From an uncultured Prevotellaceae bacterium (GTDB taxonomy: Bacteria > Bacteroidota > Bacteroidia > Bacteroidales > Bacteroidaceae), in the NCBI GenBank assembly GCA_947303855.1, contig CAMYZO010000008.1, positions 1-57,729 on the forward strand: a stretch of DNA of 57,729 bases. Direction: 5' to 3'. Positions 17,050 through 26,500 of the stretch are shown in pieces (position 1 is the stretch's first letter; each line of letters starts with the position of its first letter). The notes under the pieces were generated by a model that was not told where the DNA came from, did not search any database, and saw nothing but the letters and a program-made list of their open reading frames with translations. A program made the position numbers and the translations under genes.

Positions 17050-17915
17050 TGGCATGAGGCGCGATAGTGTTTCGGCGACAGTCCCATCAGCTGTTTGAAC
17101 AGGCGCGAGAAGTAGTAGGAGTCGTCAAAGCCCACTTTATGGCAAATCTGATTGATGCGCATGTCTGTGGTCTTGAGCAGCAGACATGCGCGTTCTATCT
17201 TCAGACGGTTAAAATGGTTCAGCGGACTCTCGCCCGTCTGCTGGCGGAAGAGCGAGGAGAAGCGGCTGGGGGAGTAGCCGGCATAGCGTGCCAGGTCGTC
17301 AAGGGTCAGCCTACGCTCCAGGTTCTCCTGCATATAGTGGCGTGAGGCTGTCACAACATCGCTGCATGAGGCGCTGTCTTGATGGCGGTAGTGGTTCAGA
17401 TAGCGCATCGTGGCCAGATAGTAGTGAAGCAGGGATGAGGCATAGCGCAGCGACTCGCGGTCGGTACCGTGCTCCAAGGTCGAGAAAATCTCCTCGAACA
17501 CGTGCTGTCGCTCGCTGATACGCGAGTTCAGTGCCGGCCGTATGTCGTGCGGCGTCAGCAGTCCCTCGCTGTAGATGTCGGCATGGTCGCCCGTGAAGTG
17601 AATCCAGTAGATGGTCCAGGGGTGCTTGCTGTCGGCAGCGTAGGTATGTGCCTCGTTGGCCGGCAGTATGAAGAACTGGTTTGCCCTCACCTCATATCTT
17701 CTGTCCCTCACCTCATACCATCCCTGCCCCTCAATGCAGTAGATGAGCACATACTCACCGATGGGCTCCTGGCGCTCCCGCCGGTGTCCGTCGGCATGGG
17801 GGTAGTAGCCGATGTCGGTGATGTAGAGGCTCGACACCAGCGGGTCTTGCCGTTCCGTCTCAATGGTCATGGGAGACAGCACAATGCTGCGCTCACCGGT
17901 GAATCCTTCCTTCAT
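17046..17915 (-). CDS. AraC family transcriptional regulator
   Basis: 289 residues. The N-terminal half is a cupin-like sensing domain (EYVLIYCIEGQGWYEV, FFILPANEAHTY, WTIYWIHFTG). The C-terminal 100 residues hold the two HTH motifs (LTLDDLARYAGYSPSRFSSLFRQQTG and INQICHKVGFDDSYYFSRLFKQLMG), ending in the typical SPKHYR. The ligand is probably a sugar. It converges on the esterase gene and may control it or the operon at 22190 (inference). Confidence 0.93.
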   Translation of the reverse strand: MKEGFTGERSIVLSPMTIETERQDPLVSSLYITDIGYYPHADGHRRERQEPIGEYVLIYCIEGQGWYEVRDRRYEVRANQFFILPANEAHTYAADSKHPWTIYWIHFTGDHADIYSEGLLTPHDIRPALNSRISERQHVFEEIFSTLEHGTDRESLRYASSLLHYYLATMRYLNHYRHQDSASCSDVVTASRHYMQENLERRLTLDDLARYAGYSPSRFSSLFRQQTGESPLNHFNRLKIERACLLLKTTDMRINQICHKVGFDDSYYFSRLFKQLMGLSPKHYRASCQ

Positions 17916-18041
17916 AGCGGCGACAAAAATAGTCTTTTTTCTTCAATTCACCAAATTCTATAGTTCATTTATTCTAAGGAATCAGGGAATATGGGAATTA
18001 TCATTTCCTTGTTGTCCCTATTACTAATACTTAGTTTTTAA

Positions 18042-18330
18042 CCCTCACCTCTGACACCCAACGGCATAACACGCTGGTAATCAATATATATATTGGGTGA
18101 GGGATGTATGCTCTGGGTGGCACCCGAAGGCACACCCGTCTGCCAGTCTCTCGCCGGAAAATCCCAGCCTCTCGTCAGAAAATCCCAGCCTCTCGCAAGC
18201 ATGAGAGGCCGGGATTTTCCGGCGAGCCAGCCTCTGAGCGTTACTCCGGGTGTCATCTTGGGTGTCACCTTGGGTGTTAGTAAAAACCGTGTAAGTATCT
18301 GATAATCAGTTTGGGTGTCAGAGGTGAGGG
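18042..18330. repeat. 289-bp inverted-repeat element (MITE-like or structured RNA)
   Basis: Perfect 20-bp terminal inverted repeats lie at 18042-18061 and 18311-18330 (left CCCTCACCTCTGACACCCAA). Inside is a second 24-bp inverted repeat, 18150-18173 with 18203-18226, with one mismatch. An 18-bp direct repeat (18157-18174 and 18178-18195) and three tandem units of GGGTGTCAnCTT type at 18248-18277 are also present. No transposase or convincing ORF is encoded. No clear target-site duplication is visible next to the ends. The DNA from 17916 to 18041 is AT-rich and shows nothing else. Confidence 0.75.
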
Positions 18331-18416
18331 CTGTTTTCCCTTTTCCCTATATATACGGGGCGGTCTTCTAAGTAACCTTTTGTTGCATCTCCAAAGCATA
18401 ATTTCTTCTGAAATCC

Positions 18417-18449
18417 TTTGCCAAAGTCGAAAAAAATGAGTAACTTTGC
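18417..18449 (+). promoter_or_regulatory. Consensus promoter without an ORF directly after it
   Basis: TTTG (18417-18420), a 20-nt spacer and TAACTTTGC (18441-18449). The next supported coding segment starts only at about 18696, so it either serves a small RNA or is left over from the damaged methyltransferase gene. Confidence 0.6.
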
Positions 18450-18454
18450 GCCAA

Positions 18455-18600
18455 GTATTGCTGAATGCACCATCGTTCGAGCGCTGCTTGCTTGCCGCTT
18501 GCCTTTCTTTGCCACGCGAAGAATTGCAGGGACGCAAGTGATGGTGCAGGATTCCCTGAGCGCAGGGGGGAGCGGTATGATTTTCGTTGGTAAACAATAA
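18455..18600 (+). ncRNA. Candidate small RNA downstream of an orphan promoter
   Basis: The segment follows a strong promoter match and has no good ORF on either strand. TGCACCATC (18466-18474) is exactly complementary to GATGGTGCA (18540-18548), which could close a long hairpin-type domain. No T-rich terminator is seen, so the 3' end is a guess. It could equally be debris from the repeat element and the truncated gene that flank it. Confidence 0.3.
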
Positions 18601-18695
18601 CAGCATTAGCAGTTATTCGGCGTGTCTGAAAGGTGAGATGTTTAGAACACGAGCTGTAAGCGTCCAAAAATGACGTATTGCGGCGATTAAGATGA

Positions 18696-19190
18696 AATCG
18701 AGAATATATACCTATGGGGTATTTGAATGAGAAAGATGTCGTTTCGGATTCTGCTTTTGCTCTATACGATGCACCTACTTGGCTCTTTGGCATTCTCACG
18801 AGCAAGCTACACATGGTATGGGTAAGAACCGTTGGTGGCCGTCTTAAGACCGATTACCGTTATTCCGCCCAACTCTGCTACAACACCTTCCCCTTCCCCA
18901 AGATCTCTGCCGAAAAGAAAGCGGAGATAGAAAAGGCGGCAGAGAACGTGCTGGTGACTCGCGAGTTCTATCCCGACAAGACGCTGGCTGACCTGTACGA
19001 CCCCGACACGATGCCGCAGGACTTGCGCGAGGCTCACGCCAAACTGGATGATATCGTAGAAAGCTGCTATCCAGGCTATCCCTTCGCCTCAGACGAAGCC
19101 CGCCTGGAGTGCCTGTTTAAGTTGTATGAAAAAATGGTGGTGAGCACCAACCATTTGACAGTGAGCGCCAGTCAACAGACGAAGAAATAG
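18696..19190 (+). pseudogene. 3' remnant of an MmeI-like class I DNA methyltransferase gene
   Basis: The last ~165 residues match the C-terminal part of large MmeI-type (type IIG/BREX-like) methyltransferases: REYIPMGYL, WLFGILTSKLHMVWVRTV, GRLKTDYRYSAQLCYNTFPFP, LYDPDTMPQDLREAHAKLDD and ARLECLFKLYEKM. Family-like codons continue upstream of the ATG at 18714 to a TGA at 18693-18695, which shows that the ORF is cut off rather than naturally short. The catalytic NPPY motif, SAM site and nuclease part, normally several hundred residues upstream, are missing. Intergenic-type DNA and a 289-bp repeat element lie where they should be. Confidence 0.75.
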
Positions 19191-19200
19191 TATGAAAGGA

Positions 19201-19614
19201 TTACCGCTCTACCCAGTTCTCACACTTTATACCTGGCATCAGGCTGAAGTGCTTGATATTGTCTGTTACGACAGTCAAACCATAGTGGAGTGCGGTCGCG
19301 CCGATAAGCATGTCGAACTGTCCGACCTCTTTGTCGAGGTCTTTCTTGATTTTCTTTAAAGCACAACGTATATGTCCGTACTCCTCAAACACGTCGCTGA
19401 TAGGGTAAACGGTTACATCACGACGCAGGCGTTTAGGCTCCTTGATGTGACGCTCGTAGTCGCTACTATTGATGGCCCCGTATGTCAGTTCAGCCAATGT
19501 TACCTCAGAAGCAAAAAGTTGGTCAGGATCCATGGCTTCCACATGTTCTTTCACTCCATGGCGTTCATGAAAGAACTCAATCCATGTACAGGTGTCAAGG
19601 AGATACTTTTCCAT
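19201..19614 (-). CDS. VapC-like PIN-domain toxin
   Basis: 137 residues. PIN motifs are present: LLDTCTWIEFF (first acidic residue), SEVTLAELTYG (Glu), GQFDMLIGATAL (Asp) and VTDNIKHF (Asp). VapC toxins are Mg-dependent RNases that cut tRNA or rRNA. The start codon overlaps the stop of the upstream antitoxin gene in a TGATG arrangement, typical for such pairs. It sits on the opposite strand within a decayed restriction-like locus. Confidence 0.9.
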   Translation of the reverse strand: MEKYLLDTCTWIEFFHERHGVKEHVEAMDPDQLFASEVTLAELTYGAINSSDYERHIKEPKRLRRDVTVYPISDVFEEYGHIRCALKKIKKDLDKEVGQFDMLIGATALHYGLTVVTDNIKHFSLMPGIKCENWVER

Positions 19615-19904
19615 CAGTCATCCAGATTGATGTCACGCATAAACTCATTCTTACGGCCATCCTTAATGGCTGCTTCCATTCGGGCAGCATCTTCTGGGTC
19701 GTCCTTCCAACAGCCAGCCAAAGACATTAAATCACGTTTACGCTCTTCTTTTGTTAAAACAGGCATTTCTGGCTCCTCTTTATATACTACAGAACTCGTT
19801 AGCATGACTACCAATTTCATCTTATCTGTGTCGTTCAAGTCCTTCAACGTGTCCCAATAAATTTTGTTGACAGGCGACTGTGAGGTGTTTTCTCTTCCGT
19901 TCAT
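19614..19904 (-). CDS. Antitoxin of the VapC-like toxin
   Basis: 96 residues, small and charged, directly upstream of the PIN toxin and overlapping it by 1 nt. A first helical part (VNKIYWDTLKDLNDTDKMKLVVMLTSSVV) precedes a C-terminal part rich in acidic and basic residues (KEERKRDLMSLAGCW, EFMRDINLDD) that could wrap the toxin. No classical DNA-binding motif is obvious. The antitoxin role is inferred from position, size and coupling. Confidence 0.75.
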   Translation of the reverse strand: MNGRENTSQSPVNKIYWDTLKDLNDTDKMKLVVMLTSSVVYKEEPEMPVLTKEERKRDLMSLAGCWKDDPEDAARMEAAIKDGRKNEFMRDINLDD

Positions 19905-19928
19905 AATTCAAATAATAGATTTCTCACT

Positions 19929-19937
19929 GCAAAGATA
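19929..19937 (-). promoter_or_regulatory. -7 promoter box of the toxin-antitoxin operon
   Basis: The minus strand reads TATCTTTGC, matching TAnnTTTGC, 25 nt before the antitoxin ATG at 19904. Confidence 0.65.
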
Positions 19938-19965
19938 CGAATAAAAATAGAAACGACAAACAAAT

Positions 19966-21609
19966 ATGGAACAAAATTGCAATAACATCGTTGACATACG
20001 CTACCAGCAGACAGGCGAAGCAACAGCCACCGACGCTCTGGGTATGCGTGAGATGCAGGCCAAGGCTTACGAGGCCCGGCAGAAGCGTTTCCTGCTGATT
20101 AAGGCTCCGCCAGCATCGGGCAAAAGTCGTGCGCTGATGTTCATCGCTTTGGACAAGCTGGTGCACCAGGGACTGAAGAAGGTGGTGGTGGCGGTGCCGG
20201 AAAAGAGCATCGGACGCTCGTTCCAGAACACGAAGCTGATGCCCTACGGATTCTTTGCCGACTGGGAGGTGGCTCCCTACTTCAACCTGACGGATGTGAA
20301 GAACGAGAAAGACAAGAAAGGCCGCTTCATAGAATTCTTCCGTCAGTCGAGAACAAAGATTCTGGTGTGTGCCCACGCCACGCTGCGCAATGGCATGAAG
20401 GAGATACCTGACGAGGACTTCAACGACACGCTCCTGGCTATCGATGAATTTCACCATACCTCGGCTGATGCCAACTCGAATCTGGGTGATGTGGTGCGAC
20501 GCGTGATGAATAACTCTACGGGGCATATCGTGGCGATGACGGGTTCGTACTTCCGCGGCGACGGCATACCCGTGCTGAGAGTAGAGGACGAGGCCCGGTT
20601 CTATCCCGTTACCTATAACTACTATCAGCAACTGAACGGCTACAAGTATCTGAAAAACCTGGTGCTGGGTTATCATTTCTATCATGGCAACTATCTGGAC
20701 CATATCCGTGAGGTGCTGGACACCACGAAGAAAACCATCATCCATATTCCGAGCGTGAATGCCAGAGCCTCGACAGGTATTGGCAAATATGCTGAGACGG
20801 AGGAAATTATGAAGGCAATAGGCACGGTGGAGCAGAAAGACTACAATACGGGCATCTATAGTGTCAGGACTGTGGATGGAAGACTGCTGAAGGTGGCCGA
20901 CCTGGTAGAGGATGACCAGAAGGAGCGCAACATGGTGCAGGGCTATCTGCAACGTATGAAGCACAGAGAGGATATGGACATTATCATTGCGCTGTCAAGC
21001 GAGAAGACCAAACTCATTGTGCAAGAGCAACTGGATGACTTGAAGGCTGCTATCCTGCAAGACGAGTCGGTGGTGAAAGCCATCAGCGGTTCTACGACAG
21101 CAGAGGCCATCACCCAGCATCTGGTCCCAAAAGTGATTCGCGAACGCTTTCCAGACTTTTCGGAAGACGAAGTAGAGGAGGTTCGCCAGCACGTATTGCT
21201 TGATATCATGATAAAAGGTAACGATATTGTGGACGATAAGGGAAATCCTATTGACATTTCAAGCAACGAAGAACAGGAAAGTGAGGGCAACAGACTCATC
21301 AAGATAGCCAACAGGTTTGTCAATATCGACAGGTTGAGCATCAATCTGATAGACACCATCAATCCTTTCCAAAGAGCATACGAGGTGTTGTCGAAGTCGG
21401 TAGATGCACCCACACTGAAGATTATCCTGGACACGATAGCAGAACAGAAGTTCGACCTGACGCCGGATCAGGCTATCACCATCTTCAAAGGACCACTGAA
21501 GCAATACGTGGCGGAACATGACGGACGGCTGCCTGACATCAGCCATCCTGACCCCAAAGTCAGGGAGATGGCGGCTGCATTGCAGATGATAAAGAACCTG
21601 AAAGCCTAA
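19966..21609 (+). CDS. DEAD/DEAH-type helicase lacking the second motor domain
   Basis: 547 residues. The first motor half is intact: Walker A APPASGKSR (47-55), a Walker B variant AIDEFHH with Asp160, and motif III-like MTGSYF. After DMDIIIAL (to about residue 343) the sequence runs straight into SSEKTKLIVQEQLDDLKAA, which reads like the C-terminal accessory region of this helicase family. The stretch with motifs V and VI (for example QxxGRxxR) is absent. The simplest reading is an in-frame deletion near nt 20990-21000. It may have lost unwinding activity. Not annotated as a pseudogene because the frame is open. Confidence 0.75.
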   Translation: MEQNCNNIVDIRYQQTGEATATDALGMREMQAKAYEARQKRFLLIKAPPASGKSRALMFIALDKLVHQGLKKVVVAVPEKSIGRSFQNTKLMPYGFFADWEVAPYFNLTDVKNEKDKKGRFIEFFRQSRTKILVCAHATLRNGMKEIPDEDFNDTLLAIDEFHHTSADANSNLGDVVRRVMNNSTGHIVAMTGSYFRGDGIPVLRVEDEARFYPVTYNYYQQLNGYKYLKNLVLGYHFYHGNYLDHIREVLDTTKKTIIHIPSVNARASTGIGKYAETEEIMKAIGTVEQKDYNTGIYSVRTVDGRLLKVADLVEDDQKERNMVQGYLQRMKHREDMDIIIALSSEKTKLIVQEQLDDLKAAILQDESVVKAISGSTTAEAITQHLVPKVIRERFPDFSEDEVEEVRQHVLLDIMIKGNDIVDDKGNPIDISSNEEQESEGNRLIKIANRFVNIDRLSINLIDTINPFQRAYEVLSKSVDAPTLKIILDTIAEQKFDLTPDQAITIFKGPLKQYVAEHDGRLPDISHPDPKVREMAAALQMIKNLKA

Positions 21610-21646
21610 ATTTTTTACTAATGATGACATCACATCAGAGGATAAA

Positions 21647-22051
21647 GTGACAGGCTTTATTTATGTGTTGAGCTCTCTATCTGATAACCCAGACATTAAG
21701 GAACAGAAGAATCTCTATAAAATTGGCTATTCTACAAACCCTGTTGAGGAACGCATAGCAAATGCAGCGCATGAGCCGACTTACCTGATGGCCCCTGTCA
21801 AGATAGAGGCTACGTATAAGGTGGTCAATCTGCATAGTCAGAAGTTTGAGGATATGATTCATCAGATTCTGAAACCAGTCCAATTCCACGTTACTGTGAT
21901 TGATGACGACGGAGAGCCACATGAACCTAAAGAATGGTTTATTGTCCCCCTGAATGTTGTCGACACCATCATTGTACGGATTATGGACGGCTCAATATTG
22001 AATTACACCTACAATGCCACTATGCAGTGTTTGGAAAAGAGGATGACTTAA
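21647..22051 (+). CDS. GIY-YIG (T5orf172-like) nuclease domain, probably 5'-truncated
   Basis: 134 residues from a GTG. GFIYVLSSL...LYKIGYST replaces the GIY and YIG motifs, followed by PVEERIANA and KVVNLHSQKFEDMIHQIL, as in the T5orf172/Mug113 branch of GIY-YIG nucleases. The frame is open upstream to a TGA at 21599 and encodes family-like residues (FFTNDDITSEDKV), but no ATG exists. Such proteins are usually longer at the N-terminus, so this is probably the 3' part of a damaged gene. It follows the shortened helicase by 37 nt. Confidence 0.65.
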   Translation: MTGFIYVLSSLSDNPDIKEQKNLYKIGYSTNPVEERIANAAHEPTYLMAPVKIEATYKVVNLHSQKFEDMIHQILKPVQFHVTVIDDDGEPHEPKEWFIVPLNVVDTIIVRIMDGSILNYTYNATMQCLEKRMT

Positions 22052-22127
22052 TCTAAACGGGTTTGTTATCCTCGTCCTCAAAGCGCGGATAGTAATATTC
22101 TCCATGTTTTTCGTGTTAATTCTCCAT

Positions 22128-22158
22128 TTGTTGTGTAGGATTTTTTGATTACCTTTGC
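22128..22158 (+). promoter_or_regulatory. Promoter of the sugar-porter operon
   Basis: TTG (22128-22130), a 19-nt spacer and TACCTTTGC (22150-22158), 31 nt before the ATG at 22190. This placement rules out the longer ORF start at 22145. Confidence 0.8.
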
Positions 22159-22189
22159 AGGCGGAAAAGAAACTAAAAACCTACAAACA

Positions 22190-23485
22190 ATGCGAGACAG
22201 TAAGGCATTTGTCTATTTTATTTGTTGCGTGTCGGCCATGGGCGGACTGCTCTTCGGCTACGACTGGGTGGTGATTGGCGGCGCCAAGCCGTTCTATGAG
22301 CTGTATTTCGGTATCGGCGACTCACCCTTGATGCAGGGCGTGGCCATGACCACGGCCCTGGTGGGCTGTCTGGTGGGAGCCATGGTGGCCGGTGCTGCTG
22401 CCGACCGCTGGGGGCGCAAGCCGCTGCTGATGGTGTCGGCGGTGCTGTTTACGGTGAGTGCCATAGGCACAGGCTTGTTCGACGACTTCACCTTATTTAA
22501 TATTTCGCGCTTCGTTGGTGGCGTCGGCATCGGTGTGGCTTCGGCCCTGGCACCGATGTATATTGCCGAGGTCAGTCCTACGGAGATTCGCGGCCGGATG
22601 GTGTCGCTGAACCAGATGACCATCGTGCTGGGTATCCTTGGCGCACAGATTGTGAATATGCTGCTGGCCCGCGATACCACCGTTGCTGAAAGCCAGGCGT
22701 GGAACGTGGAGTGGGGCTGGCGCTGGATGTTCTGGGCCGAGACGCTGCCAGCAGCCTTGTTCCTCGTGATGAGCTTCTTCATTCCGGAGTCGCCGGTTTA
22801 TTTGAAGTTAAAGGCTGCGACGGGGTCGCAGCATAAGGGACAGGAGGCGGGACTAAAGGAGCTGATGCAGTCGAGGTATTCGCGTGTGCTCATTCTTGGT
22901 CTTGTCATTGCGGTGTTCCAGCAGTGGTGCGGCACGAACGTCATCTTCAACTATGCCCAGGAGATTTTCGTCGGTGCAGGCTTCGATGTCGACGGTATGT
23001 TTATCAACATCGTTATTACGGGCATTGCCAACGTGCTGTTTACCATTGTTGCCCTGTACACCATCGAGCGGTGGGGCCGCCGGACGCTGATACTGATTGG
23101 GGCCGGAGGCTTGGGACTCATCTATCTGACCTTGGGCACCTGCTATTTCTTCGAGGTGAAGGGTGTGATGATGGTAGCGCTGGTGGTAGCAGCCATCTCG
23201 GTGTATGCCATGACGCTGGGGCCTGTAACGTGGACGCTGCTGGCCGAGATTTTCCCCAATCGTGTGCGCGGCATCGCCATGGCCACCTGCACGTTTGCCC
23301 TGTGGGTGGGTTGCTGCACGCTGACGTTCTCGTTTCCGTCGATGAACGCCGCCTTGGGGTCGAGTGGTACGTTCTGGATTTACAGCGGCATCTGCATCTG
23401 TGCCTTTATGTTCCTGTTCAGAAACTGTCCTGAAACCAAGGGTAAGTCATTAGAAGAATTAGAAAAAGAACTAACAAATGCCTAA
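22190..23485 (+). CDS. MFS sugar porter (sugar:H+ symporter family)
   Basis: 431 residues starting at ATG 22190, because the upstream in-frame start lies inside the promoter. Twelve hydrophobic segments are expected. Sugar-porter signatures: GGLLFGYDWVVIGGA in helix 1, DRWGRKPLL, RFVGGVGIGVAS...YIAEVSPTEIRGRMVSLNQ, PESPVYL after helix 6, ERWGRR and PETKGKSLEELEK at the C-terminus. It resembles XylE/AraE/GalP-type importers; the sugar cannot be fixed. It starts a tight operon with the DUF5107, GH35 and GH2 genes (gaps of 15, 15 and 4 nt). Confidence 0.94.
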   Translation: MRDSKAFVYFICCVSAMGGLLFGYDWVVIGGAKPFYELYFGIGDSPLMQGVAMTTALVGCLVGAMVAGAAADRWGRKPLLMVSAVLFTVSAIGTGLFDDFTLFNISRFVGGVGIGVASALAPMYIAEVSPTEIRGRMVSLNQMTIVLGILGAQIVNMLLARDTTVAESQAWNVEWGWRWMFWAETLPAALFLVMSFFIPESPVYLKLKAATGSQHKGQEAGLKELMQSRYSRVLILGLVIAVFQQWCGTNVIFNYAQEIFVGAGFDVDGMFINIVITGIANVLFTIVALYTIERWGRRTLILIGAGGLGLIYLTLGTCYFFEVKGVMMVALVVAAISVYAMTLGPVTWTLLAEIFPNRVRGIAMATCTFALWVGCCTLTFSFPSMNAALGSSGTFWIYSGICICAFMFLFRNCPETKGKSLEELEKELTNA

Positions 23486-23500
23486 CTTAGGGTCAATAAG

Positions 23501-26500
23501 ATGATAAAAGCTTGGAGAGAAATTGTGACCATCCCGACGTATGAGATTGGGAAGGCAGAGAAGAACCCGATGTTCTTGGAGAAACGTGTGTATCAGGGGT
23601 CGAGTGGGGTAGTGTACCCCTATCCCGTCGTGGAGTCGATAGCCAATGAGCCGACACCCCATGAGTGGCAGGCCGTGTGGCTTGAGAACGAGTATGTCAA
23701 AGTGATGATACTGCCCGAGCTGGGCGGCCGCATCCAGATGGCTTACGACAAAATCCGCGAACGCCATTTCGTGTACTACAACCATGTCATCAAACCGGCG
23801 CTCGTCGGCCTCACCGGTCCGTGGATTTCCGGCGGCATTGAGTTTAACTGGCCGCAGCATCACCGCCCGTCGACCTATCTGCCCGTCGACTGCGACATCG
23901 TGGAGAACGAGGACGGAAGCATCACCGTGTGGGTGAACGAGATGGAGCGCATGTTCCATCAGAAAGGCATGGCGGGCTTTACCCTGCGTCCGGGCTGTGC
24001 CTACTTGGAGATTCAGGGACGTGTGTCGAACCGCACCAACCTGCCGCAGACCTTCCTCTGGTGGGCCAACCCCGCCGTAGAGGTGAACGATGCGTACCAG
24101 AGTGTGTTCCCGCCAGACGTGAATGCCGTCTTCGACCATGGCAAGCGTGCCGTCTCGTCGTTCCCCATTGCCACGGGTACCTATTATAAGATGGACTACT
24201 CTGCCGGTGTCGACATCTCCAACTACCGCAACATCAAGGTGCCTACCTCCTATATGGCCGTCAACTCCAAGTACAATTTCGAGGGCGGCTACGAGAACGA
24301 TACACAGGCCGGTATGCTGCATGTGGCCTCGAACCATTTCTCGCCCGGTAAGAAGCAGTGGACATGGGGTAACGGTGACTTCGGCCGTGCCTGGGACCGT
24401 AACCTGACAGATGATGGAGAGTCTGGCTTCCGCCCCTACATTGAACTGATGGCCGGCGTCTATACCGAGAACCAGCCCGACTTTACGTGGCTCATGCCCT
24501 ACGAGGAGAAGCAGTTTGTGCAGTACTTCATGCCCTACCGCGAGCTGGGTGTGGTGAAGCAGGCCACGAAGGACTTTATCTTCAACATAGAAGCCCTCCC
24601 CCAGCCCCTCCCGAGGGGAGGGGAGCGTGTGGTTACCTTCAAGGTGATGGCTACGTCGAAGCAGGAGGCGCGCATCATCTTGAAGCATGACAACGGTGAG
24701 GAATATTATAATAAGGTGGTGACGCTGTCGCCCGAAACGGTGCTGACAGAGACGGTCGACGTGAAGGGAGCCAAGTTCAATGAACTGACCTTCACTATTA
24801 ACAAAACCCAAAACTCCCCTCTCCCTCGGAGAGGGGCCGGGGGTGAGGCTCTTTTCTGGCACGCCGAGCCCGACGAGATACGCCCCATTCCCGATGCCGC
24901 TGAGGCAGCCCTGTCGCCTGAGGAAACGAAGACCGTAGACCAGCTCTTCCTGACGGGTCTGCATCTGGAGCAGTACCGCCATGCCACCTGGAGTGCCCTC
25001 GACTACTATGAGGAGGCGTTGCGCCGTGACCCCAACAATGTGCGCTGTCTGAACCAGACGGGCTTGTGGTATCTGCGCCGTGGCCGCTTTGCCAAGGCCG
25101 AGCAGTACCTGCGCCGGGCTGTTAGGATATGGCAGAAGCGCAACCCCAATCCCTACGACGGCGAACCGCTGTTCAACCTGGCCCTGGCGCTGAAGTACCA
25201 GCATAAGAAGGCTGAGGCCTATCAGCTCTTCTGGAAGGCGACATGGAACAAGGCATGGGCCGATGCCGGCTACTTCGAGGCTGCCTGCATCAGTCTGGGT
25301 GACGGCCGCTTGGAGGAAGCCCTCGACGAGGTGGAGCGCAGTCTGATTTTCAACAGCCACAACCACAAGGCGCGTGCCCTGAAGGCCGCCGTCCTGCGCC
25401 AATTGGGACGTCAGGAAGAGGCCTTGGAATGGATTAACGAGTCGTACAAGATAGACCATTTCAACTACGGCTGCATGATGGAGGAGCACCTGCTCACCGG
25501 CAGCGACGAGCCGCTGAAGAAGATGGCCCGGCTGATGCACGGCAATGTGCATAACTACCATGAGCTGGCCCTCGACTATGCTCAGGCCGGCCAGTGGCAG
25601 ACGGTGGTAGACGTGCTGCAGATGGACGATGCCCGGCAGCATCCAATGACTTATTACTATATAGGTTGGGCACAGGCCAGCATAGGCGATGTGGTGGCTG
25701 CCAACGCTACGTTTGAGGAGGCTGAGCGGGTGGATAGCGCCTACTGCTTCCCCAACCGCCTGGAGGATGTGCTTGCGCTGGAGTGTGCCAAGGTACTGAA
25801 CCCTGACGGAGCCCGTGCCTCTTACTATCTTGGCTGTCTGTTCTATGGCGCTCGCCAGTATGACGTGGCCGTCGGGAACTGGGAGCGTGCTGCCGAGCTT
25901 GACCCGCAGTTCCCCACTGTCTGGCGCAATCTGGCCCTGGCCCGCTTCAACAAGCAGGACCGCCAGGAGGAGGCACTCCTGTTGATGGAACGTGCCTTCA
26001 GTCTCGACAGGACCGATGCCCGTGTGCTCATGGAACTTGACCAGCTCTATCGCCGCCTACAAAAGCCCCATCAGTTCCGCTTAGACCATCTGCAGCAGTA
26101 CCTCGAGCTGATACAGCAGCGCGACGACCTCGTTTTAGAAGAGATAACCCTGCTCAATCAGTTGGGACACTACGAAGAGGCGATGCAGAAACTCGATGCC
26201 CACCAGTTCCATCCCTGGGAGGGTGGCGAAGGCAAGGTGCCAGCACAATACCAGATTTGTCGGGTGGAGTTGGCTAAACAAAGCCTCACCCCCGGCCCCT
26301 CTCCCAAGGAGAGGGGAGTGGAGACTTTAGCCATTCAACATGCGATAGACTTGCTAAATGAATGTCTGGAATATCCGCATCATCTGGGCGAAGGTAAGCT
26401 GTATGGTGCTCAGGAGAACGACTTCTACTACCTCTTGGGCGTGGCCTACGAACAGTTGGGCGATATGGCGAAGGCCGCTGAGTGCTGGGAGGAGGCTACT

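Noticed and set aside
18368..18814. 148-residue minus-strand ORF upstream of the methyltransferase remnant
   Set aside because: It crosses a plus-strand promoter and the remnant's coding strand; no domain, odd composition. Probably non-coding.
23471..25642. 723-residue minus-strand ORF containing LTPGPSPRERG
   Set aside because: It is antisense to the DUF5107-TPR gene; the LTPGPSP peptide appears because repeat copy 2 is in reverse orientation.
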